From: Propionivibrio sp.
GTDB taxonomy: Bacteria; Pseudomonadota; Gammaproteobacteria; Burkholderiales; Rhodocyclaceae
DNA: 64,000 bases
Assembly: GCA_016705685.1 (NCBI GenBank)
Contig: JADJLB010000010.1
Coordinates: 186,001-250,000, forward strand
Direction of reading: 5' to 3'
Shown here one piece after another: positions 46,633-55,862 of this stretch. Under the pieces are notes generated by a model, which was given only the letters and a program-made list of their open reading frames with translations, made no database searches and was not told where the DNA came from. The position numbers were made by a program, and so were the translations under genes. The stretch's first letter is position 1, and every line of letters starts with the position of its first letter.

Positions 46633-47715
46633 TCAAAGGTCGCTGCGCGCGCGTTCGCGATTCCAGTGCCGCCATGCCGGCACCACGATGACCACCGCCA
46701 CCAGCGGCAGGACGAATCCCCCCATCACCATACTGTAGCCGTTGAGTGCATCATGATGGGCGGCCAGAAGAAACAGATAGAGCGTATAGGCCAGATACAG
46801 GGCCAGGAACAGGGCGCCTTCTCCGCGTGAAATGCACGCACCGTTGAAGAATACCGGCAGGCAAGCCACCGCAACGGCCACCATGATCGGCAGATCGAAT
46901 GAGATCATCGAAGGGGTCACCGTGAGATCGCCAGGCGCCACGCTGGCCGAAAAACCCAGTACCGATAAGATATTGAAGATGTTGCTGCCGACCACGTTGC
47001 CGACGGCGATATCACGCTCGCCTCGCAACGCAGCCATGATCGAAGTCGCCACCTCCGGTAGCGAGGTGCCAACAGCAACGATGGTCAGGCCAATGATCAA
47101 TTCGCTGACGCCCAGAAATTGTGCAAAGGTCACCGCCGCTTCGACCAGCCAGCGAGAGCCGAGAACCAACAACATCAGCCCCGACAGCAGCAGTAATGCC
47201 TGGACACTCCAGTGGGCGTCCCACCCGGTGAGGGTTTCTTCGAAGGCTTCATCGTATTCTGCGCGGATTGCTGCCGTCTCGCGACGGCTTTGACGAATGA
47301 TGAAAAGGGTATACGTCACGACTAGCCCGGCCAGCAGAAAACCTTCCCAGCGACTGATGCCGCCGTCGGCGGCCATCGCCCAGAGCAGCAGCGACGCGGC
47401 GATCATCACCGGCACTTCCTGTCGGATGATCTGTTGATGCACCACCAACGGGACGATCAGAGCCGACAGGCCAAGAATGAACAATACGTTGAACATATTG
47501 CTGCCGACTACATTGCCGAGCGCGATACCGACCTGGCCTGACCAAGCCGATTGTACCGACACCGCGAGTTCCGGCGCGCTGGTGCCGAAGGCAACCACGG
47601 TTAGGCCAACGACCAGCGGTGAGATCCCCATCGAAAGTGCCAGTTTGGACGCGCCACGTACCAGCAGTTCTGCGCCGAGAACGAGAGCAACTAACCCGAA
47701 TACGAACCACAGCAT
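46633..47715 (-). CDS. Calcium/sodium antiporter, CaCA family
   Basis: A 360-residue antiporter with about ten helices in two inverted halves. The two alpha repeats that bind the cation are visible: VVAFGTSAPELAVS (with GNVVGSNMFNVLFILG) and VAVGTSLPEVATS (with GNVVGSNIFNILSVLG). It resembles YrbG and should exchange Ca2+ for Na+ or H+ across the inner membrane. The start codon at 47715 is consistent with the first helix (MLWFVFGLVALVLGAELLVRGA). Confidence 0.92.
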   Translation of the reverse strand: MLWFVFGLVALVLGAELLVRGASKLALSMGISPLVVGLTVVAFGTSAPELAVSVQSAWSGQVGIALGNVVGSNMFNVLFILGLSALIVPLVVHQQIIRQEVPVMIAASLLLWAMAADGGISRWEGFLLAGLVVTYTLFIIRQSRRETAAIRAEYDEAFEETLTGWDAHWSVQALLLLSGLMLLVLGSRWLVEAAVTFAQFLGVSELIIGLTIVAVGTSLPEVATSIMAALRGERDIAVGNVVGSNIFNILSVLGFSASVAPGDLTVTPSMISFDLPIMVAVAVACLPVFFNGACISRGEGALFLALYLAYTLYLFLLAAHHDALNGYSMVMGGFVLPLVAVVIVVPAWRHWNRERARSDL

Positions 47716-47793
47716 CTAATCAACCCCATCGAGAGCCAAGGCGCCACTGTGTTTTTCAAGTGGAACAAAAGCGGATGTAGTGTGCAACGGCGC

Positions 47794-48024
47794 TCATCCT
47801 TCTGCAAGAACACCGGCAATCAGCTCGATAGTGTCGCCGCCATAGCGTATCAGCTGTCCGACACGCAGCTTAGCGCGCTTGCGCATTTCCACGGCGCCAT
47901 CGACACGCACCCGCCCTGCCCCGATTTCGGCGTGCGCATGACCGCCTGAAGGGCACAAACCGGTGGCCTTGAGCAGTTGGTCAAGCTGAATGTAATCACC
48001 ACAGACTGCAAAAACGATGGACAT
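47794..48024 (-). CDS. Small S4-domain RNA-binding protein (YbcJ-like)
   Basis: A 76-residue single-domain S4 protein: YIQLDQLLKATGLCPSGGHAHAEIGAGRVRVDGAVEMRKRAKLRVGQLIRYGGDTIEL. The alpha-L RNA-binding pattern is intact. Such proteins bind structured RNA, probably ribosomal. I start at MSIVFAVCGDY (48024), which is typical; the longer frame to 48108 has no support. Confidence 0.85.
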   Translation of the reverse strand: MSIVFAVCGDYIQLDQLLKATGLCPSGGHAHAEIGAGRVRVDGAVEMRKRAKLRVGQLIRYGGDTIELIAGVLAEG

Positions 48025-48144
48025 GAAGCGCCTTTGCTTTACGAGTGTTGCAAGAGATGAATTGCCATCAAAACAGGCGAAATCGGGCCGGACGACCAAC
48101 GCATCCAAGCTCTGTCCGATCTCAGTAACAAACCCATGTTCAAC

Positions 48145-48822
48145 TCAGAGCCTGACGATGGTACGAAACAGGGGGTGGGCGGAAGCGAGGTACTTTCGCT
48201 CGAATGGGGTTATCGGGTTTTCGGTGACGTAGGGTTCACAAATCGCCGCCCGCTGCGTCATTCTCTCGACGGCAAAGCTCAACTCGTCGATATAGATGCG
48301 CCAGTTGCTGCGGCACTCCAGTATTCCGCCGAGTTCGAGCACGGTCGGAAAAACCGGGTGCCCGTACCAGCGCCGGCTCAGGTGGCCGATCTTGGGCCAA
48401 GGGTTCGGGTAGAGCAGATAGTGCCGCTCAAGGCGGATGCCGTTGTCGTGCAGCAGCCGCCAGTAGTCGACGAGATCGGCGCGCACCAGATCGAGGTTGG
48501 GCGGCAGTTGCATCGTACTGTTCGTGCCGATGACATTTCTGCTCAACCGCGATTCGGACTGGTCAACGCCGATGACGTAGTGATCGGGAAAGGCCTGGGC
48601 CAGCGCAAGGCTGCTCTCGCCCACGCCGCAACACGAATCGAGGATCAGCGGCCTGTTGCGGGCAAGGCGCTCGCGCCGCTCCAGGCTCGCCGTGAAAGCA
48701 CGTCGGTTGTAATCGGCATACGGCTTGCGGAATGGCGCTGCGGAATGGCGATCGAGCAGGCTGGCCAGATGGGCATGAATCCCGCTCTGGGCGCTCGTCG
48801 GCACACGCGAGTTGGCACGCAT
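48145..48822 (-). CDS. trmB: TrmB-like tRNA (guanine-N7)-methyltransferase
   Basis: A 225-residue SAM-dependent methyltransferase. ILDSCCGVGESSLALAQAFPDHYVIGVDQS is the SAM-binding motif, with the cysteine pair unusual but compatible, and LYPNPWPKIGHLSRRWYGHPVFP matches the TrmB F-P-D-P-W-P-K signature with conservative changes. It may be a paralogue of the canonical TrmB, since Y-P-N replaces F-P-D. The start at 48822 (MRANSRVPTSAQ) follows the dusC stop by ten bases, so the two tRNA-modification genes form an operon. Confidence 0.8.
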   Translation of the reverse strand: MRANSRVPTSAQSGIHAHLASLLDRHSAAPFRKPYADYNRRAFTASLERRERLARNRPLILDSCCGVGESSLALAQAFPDHYVIGVDQSESRLSRNVIGTNSTMQLPPNLDLVRADLVDYWRLLHDNGIRLERHYLLYPNPWPKIGHLSRRWYGHPVFPTVLELGGILECRSNWRIYIDELSFAVERMTQRAAICEPYVTENPITPFERKYLASAHPLFRTIVRL

Positions 48823-48832
48823 GGCGGCGCGA

Positions 48833-49825
48833 TCAGGCGGCGCAGGCCGCGCGCAACACCGGGGCACCGTGCAACGCCAGCACCCGCGAAGTCTCGTCCA
48901 CGCCGCGCAGTGGCTGGATCGCCAGGTACAGGGCTTCGGCCTCGCCATAGGTGAGACGCAGCGAATTGAGCCACAGCTTGAGTCGCCCCGGCGCCTGGCG
49001 CGCCGAAATCCGGTGTTGCACCTGGTGCCAATACTCAGCGAGCAAAGGTAGCAGTTCAAGCCATTCGGCGGCATGATCGACAACCGGCTGAGCGCTACCC
49101 GCGGCCAGGGCGCGAATGCGCCGGGCCAGAAAGGGATCGGCGACGGCGCCGCGCCCGATCATCGCGTCCGGGCACCCGCTCACCGCGCGGCAGCGGGCGT
49201 GGTCGTCCGTCGTCCAGATTTCGCCGTTGGCCGTGACCGGGATGCTCACCCCGTCGCGGATCCGCGCGACCCACTCCCAATGCGCCGGCGGCTTATAGCC
49301 TTCGGCGCGGGTGCGCGCATGTACGACCAGCGAGACAATGCCCCCCGCGGCCAGGGCCTGCGCACAGTCAAGCGCTTTGGCCTTGTCCAGGTTGCCCAGG
49401 CGCATCTTTGCGGTGAACGGGATAGTCGCCGGCACGGCCCGCCGCACCGCGACGGCGATGCGGTAGAGCAGTTCGGGATCGTCCAGCAGCATCGCCCCGC
49501 CACCATGACGATTGACTGTCGGCGCCGGGCAACCGAAATTCAGATCCACGCCGGCCGGGCTCAACCCACAAAGCTGTGCGGCGTTTTCAGCAAGACATGC
49601 CGGATCGCTGCCGAGCAGTTGCACGGCCACGGGCGTTCCGGCACGGGTACGACTGCCATGGGCCAGCTCCGGGCAGATGCGCAGGAACGTACGGGGCGGT
49701 AACAGACTGCCGGAAACGCGCACGAATTCGCTGACCGCGCCGTCGTAACCGCCGACAGACGTCAATACGTCGCGCAGCACGGCATCGGCGAGGCCTTCCA
49801 TCGGAGCCAGCAGCAGTTTTCCCAT
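48833..49825 (-). CDS. dusC: tRNA-dihydrouridine synthase, DusC type
   Basis: A 330-residue flavin TIM-barrel enzyme that reduces uridine in tRNA (DusC acts on U16). LLLAPMEGLADAVLRDVLT, VAVQLLGSDP, GVDLNFGCPAPTVNRHGGGAMLL with the catalytic Cys, TAKMRLG, VVHARTRAEGY and VTANGEIWT are family motifs. The C-terminal domain follows the DusC order. It lies upstream of the trmB-like gene and probably shares its promoter. Confidence 0.92.
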   Translation of the reverse strand: MGKLLLAPMEGLADAVLRDVLTSVGGYDGAVSEFVRVSGSLLPPRTFLRICPELAHGSRTRAGTPVAVQLLGSDPACLAENAAQLCGLSPAGVDLNFGCPAPTVNRHGGGAMLLDDPELLYRIAVAVRRAVPATIPFTAKMRLGNLDKAKALDCAQALAAGGIVSLVVHARTRAEGYKPPAHWEWVARIRDGVSIPVTANGEIWTTDDHARCRAVSGCPDAMIGRGAVADPFLARRIRALAAGSAQPVVDHAAEWLELLPLLAEYWHQVQHRISARQAPGRLKLWLNSLRLTYGEAEALYLAIQPLRGVDETSRVLALHGAPVLRAACAA

Positions 49826-50026
49826 AAGGGGTCGAATTTTACCCGCTAAGCGGTCCGATCTGCTTTCCGAGACGGATCATGTCACGGGCTCGGGCAATGC
49901 AATCAAGAGCGCCGATCCGGCTTCCGGTGGTAAACTCCCTGCCCAAAAACCAACAGGCTGGACCTGAACAGGCCGGCGTCATCAGGGAAATTTTACGGAA
50001 ACACTACCGCTGGAGCATTCCGCGCA

Positions 50027-51988
50027 ATGAGCTACACCGCAGAATCGATTTCCGTTCTCAAGGGCCTGGAGCCTGTACGCCATCGCCCAGGGATGTACAC
50101 GCGCACGGACTGCCCACTGCACATCATCCAGGAAGCTATCGACAACGCCGCTGACGAGGCGCTGGGCGGTTACTGCAAACGGATCGCAGTGACCCTGCAC
50201 AGCGACGCCTCGGTATCGATCCAGGACGACGGGCGCGGCATTCCGGTCGAGATTCACCCGGTTGAAAACGTGCCGACGATAGAGGTCGTTTTCACCCAGT
50301 TGCACGCTGGCGGAAAGTTTAATAAAGCCGATGGCAGCTCGGCCTACCGCTTCTCTGGCGGCCTGCACGGCGTTGGCGTATCGGTCACCAATGCGCTGTC
50401 CACGCGGCTTGAAGTCGAAGTGGCCCGTGACGGCGGCCGTTTTCGTATCGTCTTCTCCGGCGGCGCAGTCGTCGAGCCTCTCCAACGCGTCGGCGATGCG
50501 CCAAAAAAGGCCAGCGGCACGCGGGTCAGGGTCTGGCCAGATGCGCGTTTCTTCGATTCGGCCAGCATCCCTGTCGGCGAACTCGAACGGCTACTGCGCA
50601 GCAAGGCCGTGCTTTTACCCGGCCTGGAAATCTCGCTGGCCATTGAAAAAAATGCGGAAAAAGGCGAAACGAAGACCTGGTGTTTTGCCAACGGGATGCA
50701 GCAGTATCTCGCCGAACAGATCGACGGCGAACTCGCGGCGCCGATGTTCACCGCCGAAAAGTACGCGCCACCCGGCGACGAGAACTTCCCGGTCGGTTCC
50801 GGCGCGGCATGGGCCATCGCCTGGAGTGCCGAAGGCAACCTGGCGCGCGAATCCTACGTCAATCTGATTCCGACATCGGCCGGCGGCACGCACGAAACCG
50901 GGCTGCGCCAGGCGGCTTTCGACGCCGTCAAGAGTTTTGCCGAACACCGCGCGCTGCTGCCCAAGGGCGTCAAACTTGCCGCCGAAGATGTATTTTCACG
51001 CGCCAGTTTCGTCCTCGCCGCACGCGTCCTCGACCCCTCGTTCCAGGGCCAGACGAAGGAGCGTTTGAATTCGCGGGACGCCGTGGCGCTGGTCTCGCGC
51101 ATGGTGCGCGACCCGCTCGAACTATGGCTCAACGAGCACCCGGAAGACGCCAAGAAGATCACCGAGCTGGCTATCCGTGCGGCTCAGGCGCGATCACGCG
51201 CCGGGCAGAAGGTCGAGAAGCGCAAGCAGTCGGGCGTTGCCATCCTGCCCGGCAAACTCTCCGATTGCCAGAGCGAGGACACCCGGCGCAACGAAATCTT
51301 TCTCGTCGAAGGCGACTCGGCCGGCGGTTCGGCCAAGTCCGGCCGCGACAAGGAATTGCAAGCGATCCTTCCTTTGCGCGGCAAGGTGCTCAACACTTGG
51401 GAAGTCGAGGCCGGCAGCCTGTTTGCCAACCGCGAAGTGCACGACATCGCAGTCGCCCTCGGCATCGACCCGCACTTGCCGGATGCCGGAGTAAGCGTGC
51501 TCGACAACCTGCGTTACGGCAAAGTGGTGATCATGACCGACGCCGATGTGGACGGCAGCCATATCCGGGTGTTGCTGTGCACGCTGTTCTACCGCCACTT
51601 CCCGAAGTTGATCGAGCAAGGCCACCTCTATTTCGCCCAGCCGCCACTCTATCGACTGGATGTTCCGGGGCACGGCAAGGCGCGTCCGCCACGCAAACTC
51701 TACGCGCTGGACAACGCCGAACGCGAAGCGATCATCGACCGCCTGCGCCTGGAAGGTGTCAAGCCCGAATCCGTCGCCATCTCACGCTTCAAAGGCCTCG
51801 GCGAGATGAACCCCGAACAGCTCTGGGAAACCACCATGTCGCCCGACACCCGTCGCCTGATGCGTATCCGCCAGCCCGGTGCCGACGACGCCAACCCGGT
51901 GATGAACATGCTGATGGCCAAGAACGAATCGGCGGGTCGGCGCGCCTGGATGGAAGCCAACGGCGCATTGATCGGCGCGGAGGTCTGA
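50027..51988 (+). CDS. parE: DNA topoisomerase IV subunit B
   Basis: A 653-residue ATPase and TOPRIM subunit of topoisomerase IV, which decatenates replicated chromosomes. GHKL motifs: DNAADEALGG (Mg/ATP Asn), DDGRGIPV and FSGGLHGVGVSVTNALS. TOPRIM motifs: LVEGDSAGGSAKSGRDKELQA and MTDADVDGSHIR. The length is normal and parC follows after 141 bp on the same strand. Confidence 0.95.
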   Translation: MSYTAESISVLKGLEPVRHRPGMYTRTDCPLHIIQEAIDNAADEALGGYCKRIAVTLHSDASVSIQDDGRGIPVEIHPVENVPTIEVVFTQLHAGGKFNKADGSSAYRFSGGLHGVGVSVTNALSTRLEVEVARDGGRFRIVFSGGAVVEPLQRVGDAPKKASGTRVRVWPDARFFDSASIPVGELERLLRSKAVLLPGLEISLAIEKNAEKGETKTWCFANGMQQYLAEQIDGELAAPMFTAEKYAPPGDENFPVGSGAAWAIAWSAEGNLARESYVNLIPTSAGGTHETGLRQAAFDAVKSFAEHRALLPKGVKLAAEDVFSRASFVLAARVLDPSFQGQTKERLNSRDAVALVSRMVRDPLELWLNEHPEDAKKITELAIRAAQARSRAGQKVEKRKQSGVAILPGKLSDCQSEDTRRNEIFLVEGDSAGGSAKSGRDKELQAILPLRGKVLNTWEVEAGSLFANREVHDIAVALGIDPHLPDAGVSVLDNLRYGKVVIMTDADVDGSHIRVLLCTLFYRHFPKLIEQGHLYFAQPPLYRLDVPGHGKARPPRKLYALDNAEREAIIDRLRLEGVKPESVAISRFKGLGEMNPEQLWETTMSPDTRRLMRIRQPGADDANPVMNMLMAKNESAGRRAWMEANGALIGAEV

Positions 51989-52005
51989 TTTGAGGGAAGA
52001 GATTG

Positions 52006-52106
52006 ACCACAACGAACACGACGGGCACAACGAGAATCGACAGCACATATCCCTAATGCATATTTTGCCTAGTGTCTTTTGTCGTGGTCGTTGTGCACGT
52101 TGTGGT
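52006..52106. repeat. Inverted array of degenerate 9-nt repeats between parE and parC
   Basis: The left arm (52006-52032) is three tandem 9-mers of the form CACAACGAA/CACGACGGG/CACAACGAG. The right arm (52081-52106) is the reverse complement type (GTCGTGGTC/GTTGTGCAC/GTTGTGG). Over about 23 nt the arms match at roughly 17 positions and enclose about 50 nt of AT-richer sequence, so the transcript can fold into a long hairpin. From memory, similar CACAACGA-type units are scattered between genes in Rhodocyclales genomes. Confidence 0.55.
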
Positions 52107-52129
52107 AAAACAGATTTTTCGGAATTGAT

Positions 52130-54478
52130 ATGCCAAATACACCTGACCTGTTCGACGATGTAACAACCGCTCAGGCACCGCCACCCACGCCCCCCGCCGC
52201 TCCTGAGATCATCGAAGACGACGATGGCGAAAGCATTCTGCTGCATGATTCGGCCGCCCGCGACTACCTTGAATATGCTATCGCCGTGGTCAAGGGCCGC
52301 GCCCTGCCCGATGTGAAGGACGGCCAGAAGCCGGTTCAGCGCCGGGTCCTGTTCGCCATGCGTGAGCTCGGGCTGATGGGTGGCGCCAAGCCGGTCAAAT
52401 CGGCGCGCGTCGTCGGCGATGTGATCGGCAAATACCATCCGCATGGCGACACCTCGGCCTACGATGCCATGGTGCGCGTGGCGCAACCCTTTTCCCTGCG
52501 CTATCCGCTGGTCGATGGCCAAGGCAACTTTGGCTCGCGCGACGGCGATAATGCCGCCGCCATGCGCTATACCGAAGCACGCTTGGCGCCGATTGCCGAA
52601 CTGCTGCTTGGCGAACTCGGCGAAGGCACGGTCGACTATCAGCCGAACTACGACGGCTCTTTCGACGAACCAGCATTCCTGCCTGCCCGCCTGCCCTTCG
52701 CGCTGCTCAACGGCGCCTCGGGAATTGCCGTCGGCATGGCCACCGAAATGCCTTCGCACAACCTGCGTGAAGTGGCGGCGGCGGCCGTCCACAAGATCAA
52801 CCATCCGGCAGCCGGTGTGGCCGAGCTGATGGAGCACATCCCCGGCCCCGACTATCCCGGCGGGGGCCAGATCATTTCCTCAACCGCAGAAATCGCCGGC
52901 GCGTATAACAGCGGCCGCGGCAGTTTACGCGTTCGCGCCCGCTACGAGTTCGAGGAAATGGCGCGTGGCGCCTGGCAACTGGTCATCAAGGAGTTGCCGC
53001 CCGGCGTGTCCTCGGCCCGCGTGCTCTCCGAAATCGGTGCGCTGATGAACCCGCAACCCAAGCCGGGCAAGAAATCCATCGAACAATCCGCCGCGCAGTT
53101 GAAAGCCCTACTGGCCTCGCAGCTTGACCGCGCGCGCGACGAATCGGGCAAGGACGATGACATCCGGCTCGTTTTCGAGCCGACCAGCTCGCGTCTGGAT
53201 CGGGACGAATTTGTGGCTCTGCTGCTGGCCCACACCAGCCTGGAAACCACCGCGCCGATCAACCTCGTTGCCGTCGGCATCGACGGCCGCCCGTGCCAGA
53301 AAACGCTGGCCGACCTGATCGGCGAATGGTGCCAATTCCGCCTGCTGACCGTGCGCCGACGCACCAATTTTCGGTTGACCAAAGCCAACGACCGCATCCA
53401 TATCCTTGAAGGCCGGCACATCGTCTTTCTCAACATCGACGAAGTGATCCGCATCATTCGCGGGTCGGACGAACCGAAGCCGGCCCTTATCGCGCGCTTC
53501 CTGCTCTCCGACCGACAGGCCGAGGACATCCTGGAAATCCGGCTGCGCCAGCTGGCGCGGCTCGAAGGCATCAAGATCGAGCAGGAACTGGCCAAGCTGC
53601 GCGAGGAAAAAGAGGCGCTGCTCAAGCTGCTCGACAGCGACACCCTGCTACGCAAGCTTGTCGTTCGAGAAATAAAGGCCGACGCCGTCAAGTTCGGCGA
53701 CGAACGGCGCACTCTTATCCAATCGGCCTCGATGGCTTCACGTGCGGAAGTCGCCGCCGTCGCCGACGAACCCATCACGCTGATCGTCTCGGACAAAGGC
53801 TGGGCGCGCGTCCGCCAGGGGCACGGCCTCGACCTTTCCGGCGTCACCTTCAAGGACGGCGACGGCCCCGGTTCGACGCACGAAGGTCGCTCGGTCGATT
53901 CTCTCGTCATTATTTCAACCGAAGGCCGCGCCTTCACCGTACCCATCGCCGCTCTACCCGACGGACGCGGCATGGGCGCGCCTTTGCCCTCTTTCATCGA
54001 CATCGGCGCCGGTCGGATTGCCCACGTGCTGATGGGCAAGCCCGAAGACGAATTACTGGTGGCAAAGACATCCGGATACGGCTTCATCTGCACCTACGGC
54101 GACTTGCTTCCGCGCCAGAAAGCCGGCAAGTCTTTTCTCACCATGGAAGACGGTGCCTCCATTCTGCCGCCGGTCCGCATCGCCGGCATGGACCACGTCG
54201 CCGCCCTTGCCGACGATGGCCGCCTGCTCGTCTTCCCGCTCGATCAGATGAAACGCCTCTCGGGCGGCAAAGGGGTGCAGATCATCGGCCTCAAGGGCAA
54301 GGAAAAACTGAAGTCCCTCATCGCCGCCCAGGGGCCGACCGTAGCTATCCGGGGGAGCTTCCGCAACAAGCCCAAGAGGCTGCTCTCGGAGGAAAAGCAT
54401 CTCGGGCAACGCGCCCGAAGAGGCGCGTCAGCGGGCTTGGTGAATCACGCCGAAATCGAACGTGTGGAGCCGACCTGA
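52130..54478 (+). CDS. parC: DNA topoisomerase IV subunit A
   Basis: The 782-residue DNA-breakage subunit. The catalytic tyrosine is in [12 protein letters not shown]; the quinolone-determining segment [17 protein letters not shown] is normal, with no evident resistance change. The C-terminal beta-propeller is shortened relative to GyrA ([36 protein letters not shown]), as in ParC. Its 3' end overlaps the end of the convergent PEP-CTERM gene by 34 bp, with no room for a separate terminator. Confidence 0.95.
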   Translation: MPNTPDLFDDVTTAQAPPPTPPAAPEIIEDDDGESILLHDSAARDYLEYAIAVVKGRALPDVKDGQKPVQRRVLFAMRELGLMGGAKPVKSARVVGDVIGKYHPHGDTSAYDAMVRVAQPFSLRYPLVDGQGNFGSRDGDNAAAMRYTEARLAPIAELLLGELGEGTVDYQPNYDGSFDEPAFLPARLPFALLNGASGIAVGMATEMPSHNLREVAAAAVHKINHPAAGVAELMEHIPGPDYPGGGQIISSTAEIAGAYNSGRGSLRVRARYEFEEMARGAWQLVIKELPPGVSSARVLSEIGALMNPQPKPGKKSIEQSAAQLKALLASQLDRARDESGKDDDIRLVFEPTSSRLDRDEFVALLLAHTSLETTAPINLVAVGIDGRPCQKTLADLIGEWCQFRLLTVRRRTNFRLTKANDRIHILEGRHIVFLNIDEVIRIIRGSDEPKPALIARFLLSDRQAEDILEIRLRQLARLEGIKIEQELAKLREEKEALLKLLDSDTLLRKLVVREIKADAVKFGDERRTLIQSASMASRAEVAAVADEPITLIVSDKGWARVRQGHGLDLSGVTFKDGDGPGSTHEGRSVDSLVIISTEGRAFTVPIAALPDGRGMGAPLPSFIDIGAGRIAHVLMGKPEDELLVAKTSGYGFICTYGDLLPRQKAGKSFLTMEDGASILPPVRIAGMDHVAALADDGRLLVFPLDQMKRLSGGKGVQIIGLKGKEKLKSLIAAQGPTVAIRGSFRNKPKRLLSEEKHLGQRARRGASAGLVNHAEIERVEPT

Positions 54479-55266
54479 ATCCGTCGGGCAAGCCAGCGCT
54501 GGCGGCGATGACTCAAGGCGAGCCCGGCCAGCGCCATGCCAAACAGCGCAAGACTCATCGGCTCGGGTACGAAACCCGTGGGCGGATCGGCCGTAATCAC
54601 ATCGTTGCCGCACTGCATCGTCCACTGCACATCGAAGGGCGTATTCCAGAATTTCGGATCGAAAAGACTGATGTCGATGGCCACTTCATACGCATAATGC
54701 TTATCGAGCGTATAAGTTCCGTACCCAGTAAATGGGCCGCTGATAGCCAGCGCGCCGGCACCGACGTTCTGGCCATGACCGTCCAAAATCGAAACTGCGT
54801 TTTTACCGTTGGCATAGGGCGTCCCCTGACCCGAGAATAGACCGAGCTTGACATCGTTCTTGCCGATCTTGAACAGGCTACCCTTCGATGCGCCGGTCGT
54901 CTTGATGCCATAGTCAAATACGCCATCGCGGCCAAAATCGATCAAGAAGTCGCCGGGCGCATACGAACTTGAACCACTATTCACCATCGCTGGATTGTGG
55001 CCGGTGATCAGCGCCAGATAGAGCTTGCTACTGTCGTAATCGACATAGAGCGCTTCGGCATCGTAGGCCTGACCGCCCCATCCAGGATTGACATACTGCG
55101 AGAGGCTCCCGGTCGAGTCGGTATCGATCGTATAACCTTTGATCGCCTTGTTAGTTGTGTAGTTGGTCTGAACGCCCCAATCCGCCAGATTGCCATCAAT
55201 GGTATAGGCTGCCGCCGGCAGGGCGATGAGAGCAGCGAGGGCAGCCGCAAGGTCACGAATACGCAT
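54445..55266 (-). CDS. PEP-CTERM sorting-domain exported protein
   Basis: A 273-residue exported protein with a signal peptide ([21 protein letters not shown]). [13 protein letters not shown] at the mature N terminus and the following beta-rich region recall CBM9/DOMON-like extracellular domains. The C terminus is a PEP-CTERM signal: [20 protein letters not shown], then SHRRQRW. An unusually long tail of about 17 residues follows the basic cluster. It should be recognised by an exosortase (not in the window) and is expected in the envelope or exopolysaccharide matrix. It is preceded by a sigma-54 promoter and a TTGGAG ribosome site. Confidence 0.9.
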   Translation of the reverse strand: MRIRDLAAALAALIALPAAAYTIDGNLADWGVQTNYTTNKAIKGYTIDTDSTGSLSQYVNPGWGGQAYDAEALYVDYDSSKLYLALITGHNPAMVNSGSSSYAPGDFLIDFGRDGVFDYGIKTTGASKGSLFKIGKNDVKLGLFSGQGTPYANGKNAVSILDGHGQNVGAGALAISGPFTGYGTYTLDKHYAYEVAIDISLFDPKFWNTPFDVQWTMQCGNDVITADPPTGFVPEPMSLALFGMALAGLALSHRRQRWLARRIQVGSTRSISA

Positions 55267-55300
55267 GTTTCAACACTCCAATAGAAAGTAGTAAGCAATC

Positions 55301-55316
55301 AGCAATATGCGTGCCA
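55301..55316 (-). promoter_or_regulatory. Sigma-54 (RpoN) promoter of the PEP-CTERM gene
   Basis: On the minus strand the sequence TGGCACG-CATA-TTGCT matches the -24/-12 consensus (TGGCACG-N4-TTGCW) at every defined position. It ends 35 bp before the ATG, which leaves a leader of about 24 nt carrying the TTGGAG ribosome site. PEP-CTERM genes are known to be often RpoN-dependent, with the PrsK/PrsR two-component activators. Confidence 0.88.
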
Positions 55317-55425
55317 TACGCCGGTTCGCTGAACCCGGCACTGTCAACTCCGCTGGAGTGTAAATTATTCCGACGCCATACCATCTGGCCAAAAGTGTGA
55401 AATAGTTCCTTATCCGCTCGGCATG

Positions 55426-55441
55426 TGTGATTTAAGTCACG
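55426..55441. promoter_or_regulatory. CRP/FNR-superfamily-like dyad
   Basis: TGTGATTTAAGTCACG contains the near-perfect dyad GTGA-N6-TCAC. It lies about 110 bp upstream of the sigma-54 promoter, a distance suited to an enhancer-type activator, and also about 420 bp from the divergent 55863 gene. It could bind a CRP/FNR-family regulator or the RpoN activator. Assignment is open. Confidence 0.45.
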
Positions 55442-55862
55442 GAAATCAGCCAAAAACCTTTGTGCTTCATAGCGCTGCGAGGAGCAAAGCCTGTTTTCCG
55501 CGGTCAATTTGTGGAAAGAATTCCGACAGTGAGTGCCATCACGGTGCTGTGCTTCGTGTTGCGTAGCTGTCACACGTGGCGGAATTGCCTTTGTCATCTT
55601 CGCAAAACGAATGCTCGCGTCAATCGGTTCCGGCTATTGCAAATGGCATGCGCTCTAACGAAAATCGTTTGGCTTGAGCGGATTGCCGCGTGGAAAATCC
55701 GCCCGATTTCCGGTATCTTCAAGCCACGCCTGACGAGCACGACCGACCGTGCGCCAGGCGAGGCCAAGCATTTCTTCGCATCAGCCGGGCCGATCAGTGG
55801 CGGCGTACGTCGCCTCCCGTACCCGGCCTCGCGAAAACTGACTACAACAATGGAGAGGCCAT

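Larger units (their letters stand above)
55267..55862. promoter_or_regulatory. 596-bp intergenic region between divergent genes
   Basis: This region contains the sigma-54 promoter of the PEP-CTERM gene and a CRP/FNR-like dyad, listed separately. The half nearer the 55863 gene holds no convincing ORF, repeat or promoter that I could assign. A GGAGAGG ribosome site lies right before the ATG at 55863. Confidence 0.6.
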
